In this document: positions 12,320 through 24,417 of the stretch, one piece after another
How positions within the stretch are numbered: position 1 is the stretch's first letter
How the letters are laid out: the number at the start of each line of letters is the position of its first letter
Program-made: the position numbers and the translations under genes
Notes under the pieces: generated by a model
The model's database searches: none
What the model saw: only the letters and a program-made list of their open reading frames with translations
What the model was told of the DNA's origin: nothing
Origin: Dipteris shenzhenensis
Taxonomy: Eukaryota > Polypodiophyta > Polypodiopsida > Gleicheniales
Reading direction: 5' to 3' (one strand)
Length of the DNA stretch: 64,000 nt
Assembly (NCBI GenBank): GCA_047967505.1
Contig: CM106539.1

Positions 12320-12660
12320 AAACATAACCCTAACCCAGCCCTTGCACCAATTAGGCTAGAATAGGTTAGTTTATTAGGGTTAGGTTAAGGTTAATCTGAC
12401 CTTAGTAAGTTTCTATGAACTATAATTAGGTTAGTTTACTAGGATTAGATAAAGTTAAACTAACCTTAGTCAGGTTGTTAGGTTAGGTTAGGTTAACTAT
12501 CATTATGTTATTGTAATTGACAATTAGGTTAGCTTAGAGTAACTAATAGTCAGTGTCGCCTGATAGTTATTCTAACTAATAGCTAGAGTAACTAGCCAAT
12601 TAAAGTAACTGGACAATTAGGGTAACTGGATAGATAGACTAACTGGGAGTACCCTAGTCC
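12320..12660 (+). repeat. Degenerate TTAGGTTAG-like array
   Basis: Loose repeats around GGTTAGTTTACTAGG and GTTAGGTTAGGTTA (best at 12475-12497), followed by related units with AGAGTAACTAG and GGGTAACTGGA. It resembles a decayed minisatellite. It is not a clean TTTAGGG plant telomere array. Confidence 0.6.
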
Positions 12661-13295
12661 AATTCTCTCAAATCCTAGGCCTATTCACACCACTTTTGGC
12701 CCCCCCCTTCCCAAAAAAAAGGGCCACATTTCACCCCGATTTAACATTCCATAACTCGCTCATTTTGAATCCAAATTGGAACCACGGTTTCACACACAGA
12801 AACACCATGCTACGGGAAATTCTCCAGCCCATTTCATACCATTTTTTCATCCCTATCACTCGCTAATTCGTGCCCCTGTGTGGGCCCCTATTCGCACTAA
12901 TTCATTCCTAACATTCTGCGGTACATCCGATTAACGATCTGTTTGCACTGACACTTTCCCACACTCACGTGGGACAATCCTAGGCACATTCTTAACATGA
13001 CAGTACCTAATACACTAACCCATGTCTAACCCCCCTAACACACATACATCACCACTCAAACTTGCGGAGGAGATACATGACCTACATCTCTATAATTTTG
13101 CATGCGCTCCGGCTAATGCCTCCGACAACCTTCTGCCCCAAATTCCCCCCTTGAAATTCAGCCAACCCCTTCTAATCCTCCAAGTCCCAACATGGAAGAT
13201 TGCCATCGTGATCATGGTGACATTGACCAAGAGACAAATGCAGATAATTTCTTTAATGCTCCCAATAATTATGGCCGACCCAACATCAATCAAGG
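12661..13295. other. Spacer upstream of Gypsy-5 gag
   Basis: No clear gene. An open plus-strand frame starts at 13022, but its first part shows no domain. The gag frame becomes readable only from about 13300. The stretch is probably the leader or N-terminal gag of Gypsy-5. Confidence 0.4.
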
Positions 13296-13299
13296 CAGG

Positions 13300-14640
13300 T
13301 GACTGTTGGGCAAACTCGAACTTCCCAAATACAATGGTTGTGGTGATCCAGCAAGATTCCTCTAGCATTTTGATGCCACATGACGAGCTAGAGGAGATCA
13401 ATCAAATGAAACCAAGGTCGCATGGTTCCCCATGGCCTTAACCGATGAAGCCTTAAAATGGTACCTAGACCTCCTAGTGGAAAAAAGAGCCACATGGGAC
13501 TTGCTGCAAACTGAATTCAGGAGGTGCTTTCAAATAGAGAGGCTACAAGATGACCCCACACTCCAACTAAGCAAGCTTAAACGTCTACGAGAGAAGATGT
13601 ACACATGTACATGGGCAAGATGAAATGCTTAATTGCCAAATGTGACCCACGCCCCAATGATAAGTACCTCATGGCCTGGTTCATTGCAAGCCTAAGGAAG
13701 AAAATCCGCAAAGACGTGAAAAAGATTAGCATTTACAAAACATTCAATGCTGCTCATGCAGCAGCCATTAACATCGAGGATGACATGATCGACTCTGACA
13801 CCAATAGTGATGATGGAAGAGCCAGTGCACAAGATAAGCACTCTAAAAAGGAAAAATCCAAGAACACTGCAGAAGTGTCTAATGAAGATCGCCTAGAGGC
13901 CATGACCATGAAGCTAAGAGAAGAAATGATTCAAGCCGTGGAATAAAAGCTTCACATGTCTCAACTGCCACCTCAGACTTATCCACGGCGAGAAAATGTA
14001 TGGTGTCCACATTGCATGGCCAATCACACAGCAACTGAATGCCCCATCCTAAGAGCTAGGATCAATGCACAAGCTAATCCACTACCATAGTTGTGGTGCC
14101 ACATCTACGTAGTCGGTGGGCATGACAAAATAGTTGCATCTTCAACATGTGCAACAACTAGGCTCTATCTCAACAATACCAACCAGCACCCATCCTGGTG
14201 TATAGGCAATCGGCACTTGCATAAGCACCCCCATCTCGAAGGATGAACCCTATTCCCATCCAAACCCAAGTTCCCCAACTACTCAGAAATCCAAATCCAT
14301 GACCATATCCAAGAGTGCCAAATCTAGCTCCTCAAGCAGTTCCAATACAACAACCTTAAGCCGAGGAAGTGGATTCACAATTCAAGTATGAAGCTGAGTA
14401 CCCATGCACTATGTGGAGGGAGCAAAAGGGTTAATACCTATCTATGCGAATCAAGTTCAGCCCAACACGTATCAAGCACCAATCAAGTGCTATGGTTGTG
14501 GAGAGAATCACCAGATTCATCGTGGTAGCCCCACTACTTTCCAACCACTTTACATAGATTGTGGCATTGGCCATGCCTGTATGCATTGCCCCATGAAAAA
14601 TAAGGTCCCACAACAAAATGAGGCTAAGCATGACGTCCCA
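13300..14640 (+). pseudogene. Gypsy-5 gag with zinc knuckles
   Basis: Ty3/gypsy gag on the plus strand. The frame starting KLELPKYNGCGDPARFL (about 13312) has stops at 13353 and 13382. It continues into the Retrotrans_gag core (MALTDEALKWYLDLLVEKRA, 13432-13500). A short TGTACA-type duplication at about 13598-13613 shifts the frame, and gag continues at 13605-13946 (RPNDKYLMAWFIASLRKKIR). A knuckle-like block CPHCMANHTATEC (CX2CX3HX4C, about 14007-14045) follows, then a cysteine/histidine-rich part near 14490-14595. Dead copy. Confidence 0.75.
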
Positions 14641-15177
14641 ATCAACATTATTGGGGTGGACCATCAAAGTCTATGGTCGGCATGCATATTATCACAACCT
14701 ATGAATGTAATTACACGCCAGCAAAAAGAGGCCACTAAAGGCCCTAATATTCCAATTGAATCAAGAAGACCTCTTTAAAAGAAATCACAAGTGCCTATAC
14801 CTCTGCCAAATAGTCAAGCTCATTCATTTTAGCTCTCGAGCCTCAAATAAAAGAAGCTCCATACCCTAATGATGTTACATGTAGAAGTGGAGAAGGCTCC
14901 ACTTCAACAATGGGTGCAAAAAGAACAAGCTCAATTCGAGGATGAGAGGCAAGTAATCCCTGACTTTGCCCCACTAAGTATCGACACTATCCTTGAGCCT
15001 TTGTTCAAACGAAAAGTTCCACAACATAATGTACTGCCATGCCAACTTGAAGGTGCCACACTCTCTAGCATTCTAATTTGCTCGGTGTCCATTCCCATCA
15101 AAATTCTCTTATAAAATTGTCCCAATCTTGGAGAGAGTTTCAAAGGATGGATTGAACTAGCAAATCCCCCTCTTCCT
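14641..15177 (+). other. Gypsy-5 gag-protease linker
   Basis: Broken open frames between the last cysteine-rich block and the protease. The frame over 14869-15114 (ending near LEGATLSSILICSVSIP) is plausibly the protease leader. No separate gene is supported. Confidence 0.4.
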
Positions 15178-15500
15178 ATGGAAGACATCAAAGATATCCT
15201 TGTGTGGATGGGTGAGAGAGATGACATATGCAACATCACCGTGCCTTTGATCCATAAAGAATATGATGAAGTACAAGCCATAGTGGATGGTGGAGCGGGT
15301 GTGAATGTCCTATACAAGGAGCTCTACGATGAATGGGGTCTCCCAGAAATGCAAAAGGCTAATTTCAACATATGCCTTGCAGATGATTCATGTGCAAATC
15401 CCTTGGGAATAGTGAATGAAGTGTCCACAAAAGTCGCAAGAGTCCGTTTTTTAGAGCTAGATCTCAAGGACTCTCCTTGCTTAGTAATAGAGTGTTGGAA
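15178..15500 (+). pseudogene. Gypsy-5 aspartic protease fragment
   Basis: Retroviral-type protease: ITVPLIHKEYDEVQAIVDGG followed by AGVNV, where the catalytic D-S/T-G reads D-G-G. The next block is NICLADDSCANPLGIVNEVS. The open frame runs to 15654, but homology ends near 15500, where the sequence switches to minus-strand Gypsy-2 gag. The RT and downstream parts are missing. Confidence 0.7.
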
Positions 15501-15509
15501 CTGCTCGAG

Positions 15510-16816
15510 CATTTCAACTGCTAGTGGTTTTCCTTTCAACTCTCTTGAGATCTTAGTTACCATCTCTTTCTATGCCTTCCAATTGATGTCCTTACCCGAA
15601 TTGTTAGCGTCTTCAACTATTGTCATTGCCCCTTTTGATCGAGTAATTACTTGAGCATCAACTATATCTGGCAATTCAGCTATAATTTCTCGGCATTCTA
15701 GATCTACCTCTTTCCTTTCCATGTTATTCTTTAAGAATTTTAAGTGTTCTGTCCTGATTGGATATTCAGAACACAAGTGATTTTCTCCACAACAGAAACA
15801 CTTAATTTTAGACAAATCACTCCTCTTTAGCATTCTTAATTTTAGACAAATCAATCCTCTTTTTACCATTCTTACATTTGTCCTTCTGCTTGAGATGAGG
15901 AGGTTTGTTGCTCGATGCTCAGTTATCAGCTCTACAACCTAGTTTGCTAACACTTGTCTATTTTTGACATTAAACCAACAATCCGAGTCATCTTGGTGAA
16001 ACTTGGTATAGGTGTTGCAGTACTTAGTCTTGCACTCCTCCTCAACATGTCCACCTTTAGAACACTTGCTACATCAATTCTCATTGTTACCTAGTTTGCC
16101 TCGAATGCCCAATTCTTTTAAGGCCTTCTTCATCCCGGATTTAGCTTATCCTTCTTGGATGGAGTCTCCTCAGTGGCGCTCTCAGCATCCTTCTTCTTCA
16201 ATTTGTTTTTCAAACTGTCACTTTTTTCCAAAGAAATGACTCAATTTAGCAATTCCTCATAAGTTCTAGTCAGATTGACTATCTCTGGCTTGTGCAAATC
16301 GACCTGGGTACATCTTGTGATCAACCAAGCCCACATAGACTTGTCATATGGGACTGTACTCAACTAATTAATAAGATCTCTCATCCTAAGCACAGTCTTG
16401 GATGACTCGCCTTTATTCTGCTTTAATTCACTTAGCTTTGTTCTCACATCTTCTTCATTACTTTCCTATCAGAACCTTTGCAAGAAGGCTTCTGACATGG
16501 AATAGTAATCGGGGAAACACCCAATTGGAAACTAATATAAACACCTTTGAGCATTCTTGATTAAGGTACATGGAAAATAGTCCATATACTCTTCATTTGT
16601 GGTTGCAACATTGAAATAGTCCATATACTCTTCATTTGTGGTTGCACCATTGATATGGAAAACACGCAGGATACTTTGCAAGTGATTGTAACAATCTTCA
16701 TCATCTGTGCCTTTAAAGTTTTGGAACTTTACATTGATATTGGAGCTAGACTTGAACTTCTCCACCCCAAAACCTGAGTAGGTAGGTCTACCACTCGGAA
16801 GAACTGACTCCCTCAC
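15510..16816 (-). pseudogene. Gypsy-2 gag remnant
   Basis: Minus-strand Ty3/gypsy gag. It opens at 16816 with VKFQNFKGTDDEDCYNHLQS and continues through a gag core with stops (WAWLITRCTQVDLHKPEIVN, about 16260-16330). A cysteine block CSKCSKGGHVEEEC follows near 16030-16070, then a damaged second knuckle (15780-15800). It ends around 15510 at the junction with Gypsy-5. A 39-bp tandem duplication (16576-16653) repeats 13 codons in frame. No pol is attached. Confidence 0.75.
16576..16653 (-). repeat. In-frame 39-bp tandem duplication in gag
   Basis: Two 39-bp units, 16576-16614 and 16615-16653, differing at one base. They repeat the peptide ATTNEEYMDYF in Gypsy-2 gag without changing the frame. 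Confidence 0.9.
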
Positions 16817-17748
16817 TCCCCACCCATCACCTTCCTATTTCTGAAGTCGCTGTAGACTCTTGACTCACTTGGTAATATCTTCATGCCTCAAGGGTACAAC
16901 CATACATATACCTGTCAATTGAGTAGGTTTTTTGTATGTTGTGAGAGGAACTCGAGCAAATTGCCTTAGTTGATCTTCATTTACCTCGGATCTATGATGG
17001 CATCTTTCTACATCAGAAGCATGATTGTCTTCATGAGACAATGGATTCTTTGTCCATCTGCCTTGGCTTCATACCTTTCTAGAGGTACTCTTTCAGGTAG
17101 AGTAGTCGAGTAACATTGAAGACATTCTCATCACTCTCTGAGTTGGTCTCTGCATTCATTCTGTTGTTCTATCGAGGAGATGGCCATCGTTCAAAATCCA
17201 ATTTTTCCGTAGATGAGTGCTCGGATTCCATTTGCCAAGATAGCCCTTTACCCACCAATCTTCTAGGATGGCTTTGCATAGTAGTCAACTTTTATCCTTG
17301 GGGTAGCATAGCCAAGTCTCTCTTCTCATGCTTGTCGCTCCTATTGGATAGTTGCACTTGCTAGCCTCCTTCGGGCATTGAACTCTGGCTCCAAGATTGC
17401 TCCACCTCACATAGTTGGATGTAGACACTACCTCTGGTTAGATATTCTTCACGTCTGGCCACGTATCTTCTTCATCTCTCCAAACATGTGTCAGCTATTG
17501 CCTCAATCCAAAAGTAATTGAAGAGCACTCTATTAGTTGATGCTAATCATTTGGAGTTACTAGAATAAATTTCCTATGGTAGCCCACGATTCCCAACAAT
17601 TTTTTTGCTTCATTATGGGTTATCATGAACTCTCTCCTTTTCCTCTCACTAAGTGACTAAGCTTATTGACTTAGTTCTCTAAATTTCCTACCTTGATAGC
17701 TTGTCAACTCGCAATTCACTTGACCTTCCCTAGGAGGATTGCCAAAAT
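16817..17748 (-). other. Gypsy-2 leader region
   Basis: No open gene on either strand beyond short frames. By position it is the 5' leader between the gag start and a putative LTR edge (TGTTGACGG at 17749) of the minus-strand element. The end at 17735-17748 (reading TTTTGGCAATCCTCC on the minus strand) could be a primer-binding site, though I cannot name the tRNA. Confidence 0.35.
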
Positions 17749-18571
17749 GTTGACGGTTTTCAGTCACTCATCCTGCTAACTTATTGGTTTGATTCGCAAC
17801 CCAGTGCTGTGCTTCATGACGATGCTCACTTTTGCAATCCTAAGACAGGAATGCTTGAGTGCAGAACAAGAGCCAACAATTAACACTCGGAGGTCGGGGC
17901 TAGCTAATGGAGGAGAACTGTGTGATAACAGGACAATATCGAGTTACTACACGCACAACACTTAATGAAGTATTGCGACAAGTAGAACCAAGGAGACAAT
18001 CAAATTCTCATTCATTGAATCAATGTCACGTGATACAACTAAGCCACCTTAGCTTGCAATGAACACTCCCTAATCTATCAGAGGAAGAGAACTTGGCACA
18101 TTGCTTTCTTGTTCTCTTCCTCACCCATTACAAAATTTCCACCTAAAGAACCCCTTCTAATTGAGTGTGCACTTGGTGCACCAACCACTACTAAGAGATA
18201 GATCGATTTGCCGGAATCAACTACACCTCTTGCTACAAAATGGGTGCTCAACTGCCTCCATCGCTTCTTGCCCCCAACCAAGGTTGATGCTCGATGTCCA
18301 CATACAAGTTAGCCTACCTATCACTACCAAGGGATTCACCACCTAAGCAACAAGATGAAGGGCAGGCTATTTTGGCATCCACAATAGAATTGATGGGCTA
18401 AAAAGGCCTCCACCATGATGCACCATAGTCCCTAGTTGGAGAAGAAGTTCTACTATTGGTCAATCATCATCGTACACCACTTGGCCCCATCGACAAGCTG
18501 GTGGAGAATGGATTCCTCTAACCAAGGATAGTTGAGGTTGCACCACACGTCCATTCGTTAAGTGATGGTTT
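17749..18571 (-). repeat. Putative Gypsy-2 LTR, left part
   Basis: Starts TGTTGACGG and holds no gene. The end near 18470-18570 (CACCACTTGGCCCC) matches the flank right of Gypsy-4 (60205-60310). The repeat appears to continue at 26782 on the other side of Copia-B. LTR status is inferred from position. Confidence 0.4.
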
Positions 18572-18926
18572 TGTTGAGATATCGAGCTCCACTCATGATA
18601 TGCCAGGGTGACCATTGGCATTTATGTCACCGACCTATTAGCTATAGATGCGCTATAGATGCGGTTAGTACACCGCCCATGAATAATAGCTGGATGACAG
18701 CGATCTTTATGTACTCTAGTTAGTGGCTCAATGAGTATGCCACCTTAAATAGCTGAGTTTGGTTTGAGAACCCACCTATTCTTTTGTACTAAGAGAGAGT
18801 CCTTTTGGCTTTTACAACTAAGAAGAGGAAAACTGTTTTCAGCCTCCACCTTTGCATATATTCCTCCATTGTGTATGTGAGAAAGCCACAAGTGAGACTC
18901 CTTCCTTGTCTCCCACTCTCTTCACA
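18572..18926 (+). repeat. Copia-B 5' LTR
   Basis: 355-bp LTR, TGTTGAG...TTCACA, followed by the primer-binding site. It differs from its partner by roughly 25 or more substitutions plus indels by eye, so the insertion is old relative to Copia-C. Confidence 0.92.
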
Positions 18927-19472
18927 TGGTATCAGAGCTTGGTTTGTGGTAAGGATCTCAAGAAAGCAAACCAATTTCGTGGTGTCCTAATAAGAGGATC
19001 AGTGTTGCTTTCCTTTTTTTTCGAGTTTGGGAGCAAATCTCTGCAAGTAGCACATCTGGAAAGTGCAAGAGTGCACTATCTCTGATTGGGACACCTTCGT
19101 GGTGTGGCGAGAGGGCAATATATACTACAGGATGGGCAAATCCCTCCGTTAAATTATTTTTTTGATTCGAGGCCATTTCAGGGCCCGTTTTAGTGGCGGA
19201 AGTTTTTCGTAGGCACTCAGGAAAGTGTCCTATTTTTGTTGTGTGACCAATGTTCTGCAGGTCGGTGAAAAGTTATCATAGAAATTACATCATATGCCTA
19301 TGCACAGAGATATTGGGAGTGACAAAATCATTCTTATTGCCTGTTGATGCATAATCATCACTAGGAAGTGACTGTGTGGTCAAATACCACTTTTGTCAGT
19401 TTTGCAGATTTGCCCTTGTGAGGCAGAAGTTGTGTTTTTTTGCAGTGACAAAATATTTTGCAGTGTTCTATA

Positions 19473-20340
19473 ATGGCGTCCGATGCTCTTTCACAGATTG
19501 TCACTGAAAAGCTTAACAATAACAACTTCCAAGCATGGAAGTGTAGAATGACGAATTTCCTTAAGGGAAAAGGCTATTGGGAGTTCACTACTAGAGCTAA
19601 ACAAGAACCATTTATTCCTAATGTTCCTAATCAATAGGGGTTGTAGGCATTTAAAGGCTAGCATGACAGAGCTAGAAAAGTTATGTATTGGCTGTCTATA
19701 AGTATTTCAAATTCTATGATTGTGCATATTTAGGATGCAAGCACGCCAAAGGAGGCATGGAATACTTTGACAAAAATGTATAGCACAAATACGCAAGCTA
19801 GGAAAATGCAGCTCAAGCAGGAGTTGCATAATGTGCAGAGAGAAAATATGAGCATCAATGAAGGTGAAGAAGATTGCAGGTGCACTTGCTTCTATTGGGT
19901 CGCCAGTGGAAGATGATGATTTAGTTTCTGTGACCTTGAATGGTATAGGAAAGGATTATGCACAATTCCAAACATCCATTGCCATCCGTGAGAATTTTCT
20001 TGATTTTGAGGAGTTGATTGCTCTTCTAATTTCTGAAGAGCAAAGAAATGGTGGTGCATCTTCTTCAAGAGGAACTTCAAATGAAGCTGTCTTCTACTCA
20101 AATGCTGGAAGAGGTAGAGGCAGAGGTAGAGCAGGCCGATTTGGAGGCCATGGCAAAAATCAAAATATGCAGCAAATTCAAGAAAACCAATCCTATGGAG
20201 GAGGACATGGTAACTTTAGAGGTAGGGGGAGCCAAAGAGGTCATGGTGGATGGTAAAGAGGCCAAAATGCAAACAACAATGTTGAATGCTACTACTATGG
20301 TAAAATGGGTCGTATGGTTAAAGACTGCTATAAAAAGCAA
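19473..20340 (+). pseudogene. Copia-B gag
   Basis: Start ATG at 19473 matches that of Copia-C (48453). Several TAG codons stand where Copia-C has CAG or CAA (19634, 19643, 19732). The open part at 19858-20256 carries SIGSPVEDDDLVSVTLNGIG, LIALLISEEQ and an RGRGRGRAGRFGG basic tail. The zinc knuckle (20285-20330) has lost its first CXXC spacing and its histidine (YYYGKMGRMVKDC). Confidence 0.88.
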
Positions 20341-21819
20341 AATGACATCATGACTGGAAAATTGCAACAAGGCAATTATGCATCCTCTAGTAGAGAGGGT
20401 GATGACAGAAATGAGCATCTGTTTATGGTGCAACACATGACCAATTATGTGACAAGTGTAGAAGAAAGCAATGATGTATGGTATGTTGACTTAGCTACAT
20501 CAAACCACATGACAGGTCATATAGAATGGATGCAAGATGCAAGGAAAATGGAAAGACCAAGATTTGTGGAGACTGGTGATGATATTACACATCCTATTGT
20601 GTAGATTGGCAAAATTCCTTTGTCTATGCAGGATGGGAAAAAGAAATACCTGTCTGATGTATTTCATGTCCTGAATATCACCAAGAACCAAGTTTCTGTT
20701 GGTCAAATGGTTGAGCAAGGCTTGCAGGTCATATTTAATCCTCATGGATGCTTTGTTGAGGATATGAAAAATAAAGGTCACTTGATAGCAAAAGGGAAGA
20801 AGAAGGGCAGGATGTTTACATTGCATGCAAACATGCCTGAGTTGAGTGCAGCAATCTTTGCACATGGGACTGGTGTAGTTGCAGATATTGATATCTGGCA
20901 TAAATGCATTGGTCATGTTAATGTACAGTGACTTAAATTAATGCAGGCCCAAAATACTATTGCAGGATTGCCTAAGTTCAAGGTTTCAGAAATGCATAAG
21001 GTATGTGAAGCCTGTCAATTTGGAAAACAAGCAAGGAAACCATTTCCTAGACATGTTTAAGAGAGTAAGAGGCTGTTGGAACTAATACATCCTAATGTGT
21101 GGACTACTAAAGTTGCATCTATTGGAGGCTGTCATTATTTTGTCACTTTTATTGATGACTACAACGGAAAAGTTTGGGTGTATTTTATGAAAAAGAAAAG
21201 TGAAGTGTTTAGGCAATTCAAAGCTTTTAAAGCTATGGTTGAAAAAGAAACATGCCTGCAAATAAAATGCCTAAGGTTAGATGGAGGGGGAGAGTACCTC
21301 TCAAATGAGTTTGCAAGTTTCCTGCAGGAGCATGGAATAAAGAAACAATATTCATGCAGTCGTACCCCACAACAAAATGGACTTGCAGAAAGGAAAAACA
21401 GGCATATTAGAGACGTATCTCATGCCATGCTCAATGAAAAAGACCTACCAGATTATTATTGGGCTGAAGCAGCTGCTGTAGCAGTCTACATAATGAACAT
21501 GACTCCCATTGCAGCAATACATGGCATGACGCCAGAGGAGAGGTATACTGGTAGGAAACCATATATTTCTCATTTGAAAGTTTTTGGTTGCATTGCCTAT
21601 GTTCATGTGCCAGATGAGTTGAGATCTAAGTTGGATCCAAAAGCTGAGAAGTGCATCTTTATTGGTTATTCTCTACAGCAGAAAGGGTATAGATGCTATA
21701 ACCCTTCTACTCGTAAGTTTACAGTGAGCGAAGATGTTGTTTTTGATGAGATGAGTAGCTGGTATAAGCCAATAAATGTCATTGATGATGTAGATGCACA
21801 AAATGGTAATGCTACATAG
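20341..21819 (+). pseudogene. Copia-B protease and integrase
   Basis: The protease catalytic block reads VDLATSNHMTG at 20486-20520, where Copia-C has VDSGASNHMTG, so the catalytic Ser-Gly is lost. The integrase zinc region (HKCIGHVNV..CEACQFGK) is at 20899-21030. The core (21076-21819) has HPNVWTT in place of HSDVWTT, which loses the first catalytic Asp. The second (LDGGGEYLS) and third (QQNGLAERKNR) remain. Stops occur at 20602 and 21058. Confidence 0.88.
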
Positions 21820-21858
21820 AATTCACAGCAGCAATCACAAAATATTAGTGGACCTGTA

Positions 21859-23273
21859 GTGTCCTCTAGTAGTGGTTCACATACTTCACCATGGACAGGC
21901 AAATTGAGAGCAAGAGGATCTCCTCAAAGCAATGCAAATAGTGATATGCAAGTATCACAAATAGGAAAAGAGAAAGTAGATCAGCCCATGGTTGATGTGA
22001 ATGCAGGTTACTCTTATGTGGATGGTGAATCGAGTGGCTCAGAACAGAGCCTTGATGATGAGTTGGGTATTCCTTCTATTGTTACACCTGGAGTAAGGAA
22101 GACAAGGGATGTTTTGAGAGCACCTAGTAGTGAGCCTATTTTGCACAGGTCTACTAGAGCTAGGTATCCTATGGATAGGCTGAAATATGATGGATTAATA
22201 GCCATTCACTATGACTATATGGTCAAAGTGATGCATGAACCAGAACCCAGTTTTTTTGAGCAAGCTATGGGAAAAGAAAAATGGGAGAAAGCCATGGATG
22301 AAGAAATGGATGTCTTGGAAGCAAATGCTACATGGGAATTGGTGCCTTTGCCTAAAGACAAGAATGCAATTGGCTGCAAGTGGGTTTATAAGGTGAAGCA
22401 CAATGCAGATGGTTCTATGAATAGATACAAGGCAAGATTAGTTGTCAAGGGGTATGCACAGATATATGGCATTGATTATGAAGAAACATTTACTCCGGTT
22501 GCAAGGATGGCAATCATAAGAGTAGTCATTGCTATGGCTACATCAAAGGGATGGTCTTTACATCAGATGGATGTAAAGAATGCTTTCTTGCATGGTGATT
22601 TGCAAGAAGAGGTCTATATGGAGCAGCCACCAGGTTTTGTTCATGTTGTTCATCTTGAGTTTGTTTGCAGGTTGAAGAAAGCCTTGTATGGCTTGAAGCA
22701 AGCACCCAGAGCATGGTCTGACAAGATAGGACAATATCTTGTCACTATTGTCTTTCAGATTTCCAAGGAAGATTTCTCACTTTATGTAAGAAAAATAGAG
22801 AAAGGCATTATGCTGCTTGTCATTTATGTTGATGATTTGATCATCAAAGGTGATAGTGATGAAGATATCCTTCGTGTGAAAATGCTATTAAAGCAAAAGT
22901 TTGAGATGAAGGATTTGGGAGAGATGCATTACTTCTTGGGCATTGAGGTGATTAGATCCACAAGTGGGATATGGCTCTTGCAGAGGCAGTATGGATTAGA
23001 CATGCTATCCAAATATGGGATGACAGGTTGTAAGCCTATTTCAGTTCCTTTGGAGCAGAATGTGAAGTTGAGCGCAGATGCAGGTGAGCTTCTAGAAGAC
23101 CCTACTATGTATAGACACATAGTAGGAAGTTTGATTTATATGACTATTACTAGGCTAGGATTTGAGCTATGCTATTGGGTTGGTAAGTCAATTTATGCAG
23201 GCTCCAAGGAAACCACATTTGGATGCGGCTAGATGCATACTGAGGTATGTGAAGTCCATATTGCAGTATGGAC
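21859..23273 (+). pseudogene. Copia-B reverse transcriptase, long open part
   Basis: The longest Copia-B frame (457 codons, 21859-23232). It runs from the integrase tail through [63 protein letters not shown], the catalytic YVDD (about 22828) and KFEMKDLGEMHYFLGIEV. An extra base near 23158 shifts the frame before the RNase H junction. Gag-H begins at 23274. Confidence 0.9.
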
Positions 23274-23562
23274 TGTTGGGATATCTCAAGGTGTATGCCT
23301 CAGGCACACCTTATGTTTCTATGTGTGAGTGCTAGAGGCACAGTTAGGTGCCCACAAGCACAGTTAGGTGGTGGAAAAGCCACATAGGATGATTGAGTGA
23401 ATCTAGGAGCAGATTGAGGAGATGATTGTGGAGCTTTGAGGTCATCAGTGATGTCAGTGACCTTGTATGAGGTGCCTACTTAAGGACCTCTTTCTTCTTC
23501 ATTCGATAAGCAAGTATTCTGATTTTGTGTCCACTCTACTCTTTCTTTTCAGTGTTCCAACA
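23274..23562 (+). repeat. Gag-H 5' LTR
   Basis: 289 bp, TGTTGGGA...TTCCAACA. Identical to 25613-25901. Preceded by TGGAC. Confidence 0.96.
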
Positions 23563-24417
23563 TGGTATTAGAGCCATTTGATCCCCCTTGAGCCCATTTC
23601 TGCCACATCATCATCTTCTTCCTCTTCTTCTTCTTCACCATCTCTCCCTCTTCTTCCAAAAATTTGCTTGAGCTTGTTCTCCTCTGATTCTCACCCATTT
23701 CCCATGCCCTTCCAGCTGGAGATCCCTCTTGTTAGGGCGAATTTCGGGCTGCAAGCAATTGGAGAATAACCCGTGCTGTTGGTCGCCATTGCACGAAAAT
23801 TGTCGATCCTTCTTCCTGCAAGTTCTCTGCGCCTGCTCTGTCTTTGCCTAATTCCTTCCAGGGCAAGCTTCTCCATACCTAGAGCTACCTTGTGCTGAAA
23901 TTTGAGCAGCAATGGCTGCATATTGAAGGAGAAACAGAGAAAAACCAGTCGACTTTGTTCAAGAAGGTAAAGGCGACCTGACGCATATTTTCGCCTCTTC
24001 TTCCCAGAGGATCTACTGTGGTATACCAGCTTTCTTTTGCCTCAGAAAGCCCCCTTTCTTTTGCTTTGAAGAGTGTGATATGAGCCCTCCAAGTTCAGCT
24101 CTCTAGTTTTGACAGTTTTGACATACTTTTGAAAATGATGCTACATAAAATGCTACTCTAGCATTTCTGGTCTTTTGAAGTTTTCAATAACTTCACTACA
24201 AGTGTTGCTTCAGTTTTGTTTTGACTTGCTAGACCTGGTTGTGATTGGAAAGTGTTTATTTCATTCACTTCTATGAAGCATGCAAAAAGTAGCATCATTG
24301 TTTGAAAACTAGTCACTACTATTTGCTACATCAAGTGCCTATACTTTGGAAGTATTTCAGTTCTTTTTGCCTTGTAAGAGAGATAGACACTGCCCAATAT
24401 CTGGGTTGGACCCTCTC
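23563..24417 (+). promoter_or_regulatory. Gag-H leader
   Basis: 855 bases between LTR and gag start. It opens with the primer-binding site, then a (CTT)n-rich stretch (23607-23660), and contains no long open frame. By analogy with other LTR elements it should carry the packaging signal, though none can be recognised by sequence. Confidence 0.5.

Noticed and set aside
11620-12364. Several long proline-rich or glycine-rich open frames on both strands
   Set aside because: They lie in the C-rich tract, where stops are excluded by composition in all frames. No domain or plausible start context.
12320-12660. True telomere or CRISPR-like array
   Set aside because: Units vary in length and sequence, there are no spacers of constant length, and the unit is not TTTAGGG.
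13022-13441. Independent plus-strand gene at 13022
   Set aside because: Its frame is not the gag frame that becomes recognisable at 13300, and it shows no domain of its own.
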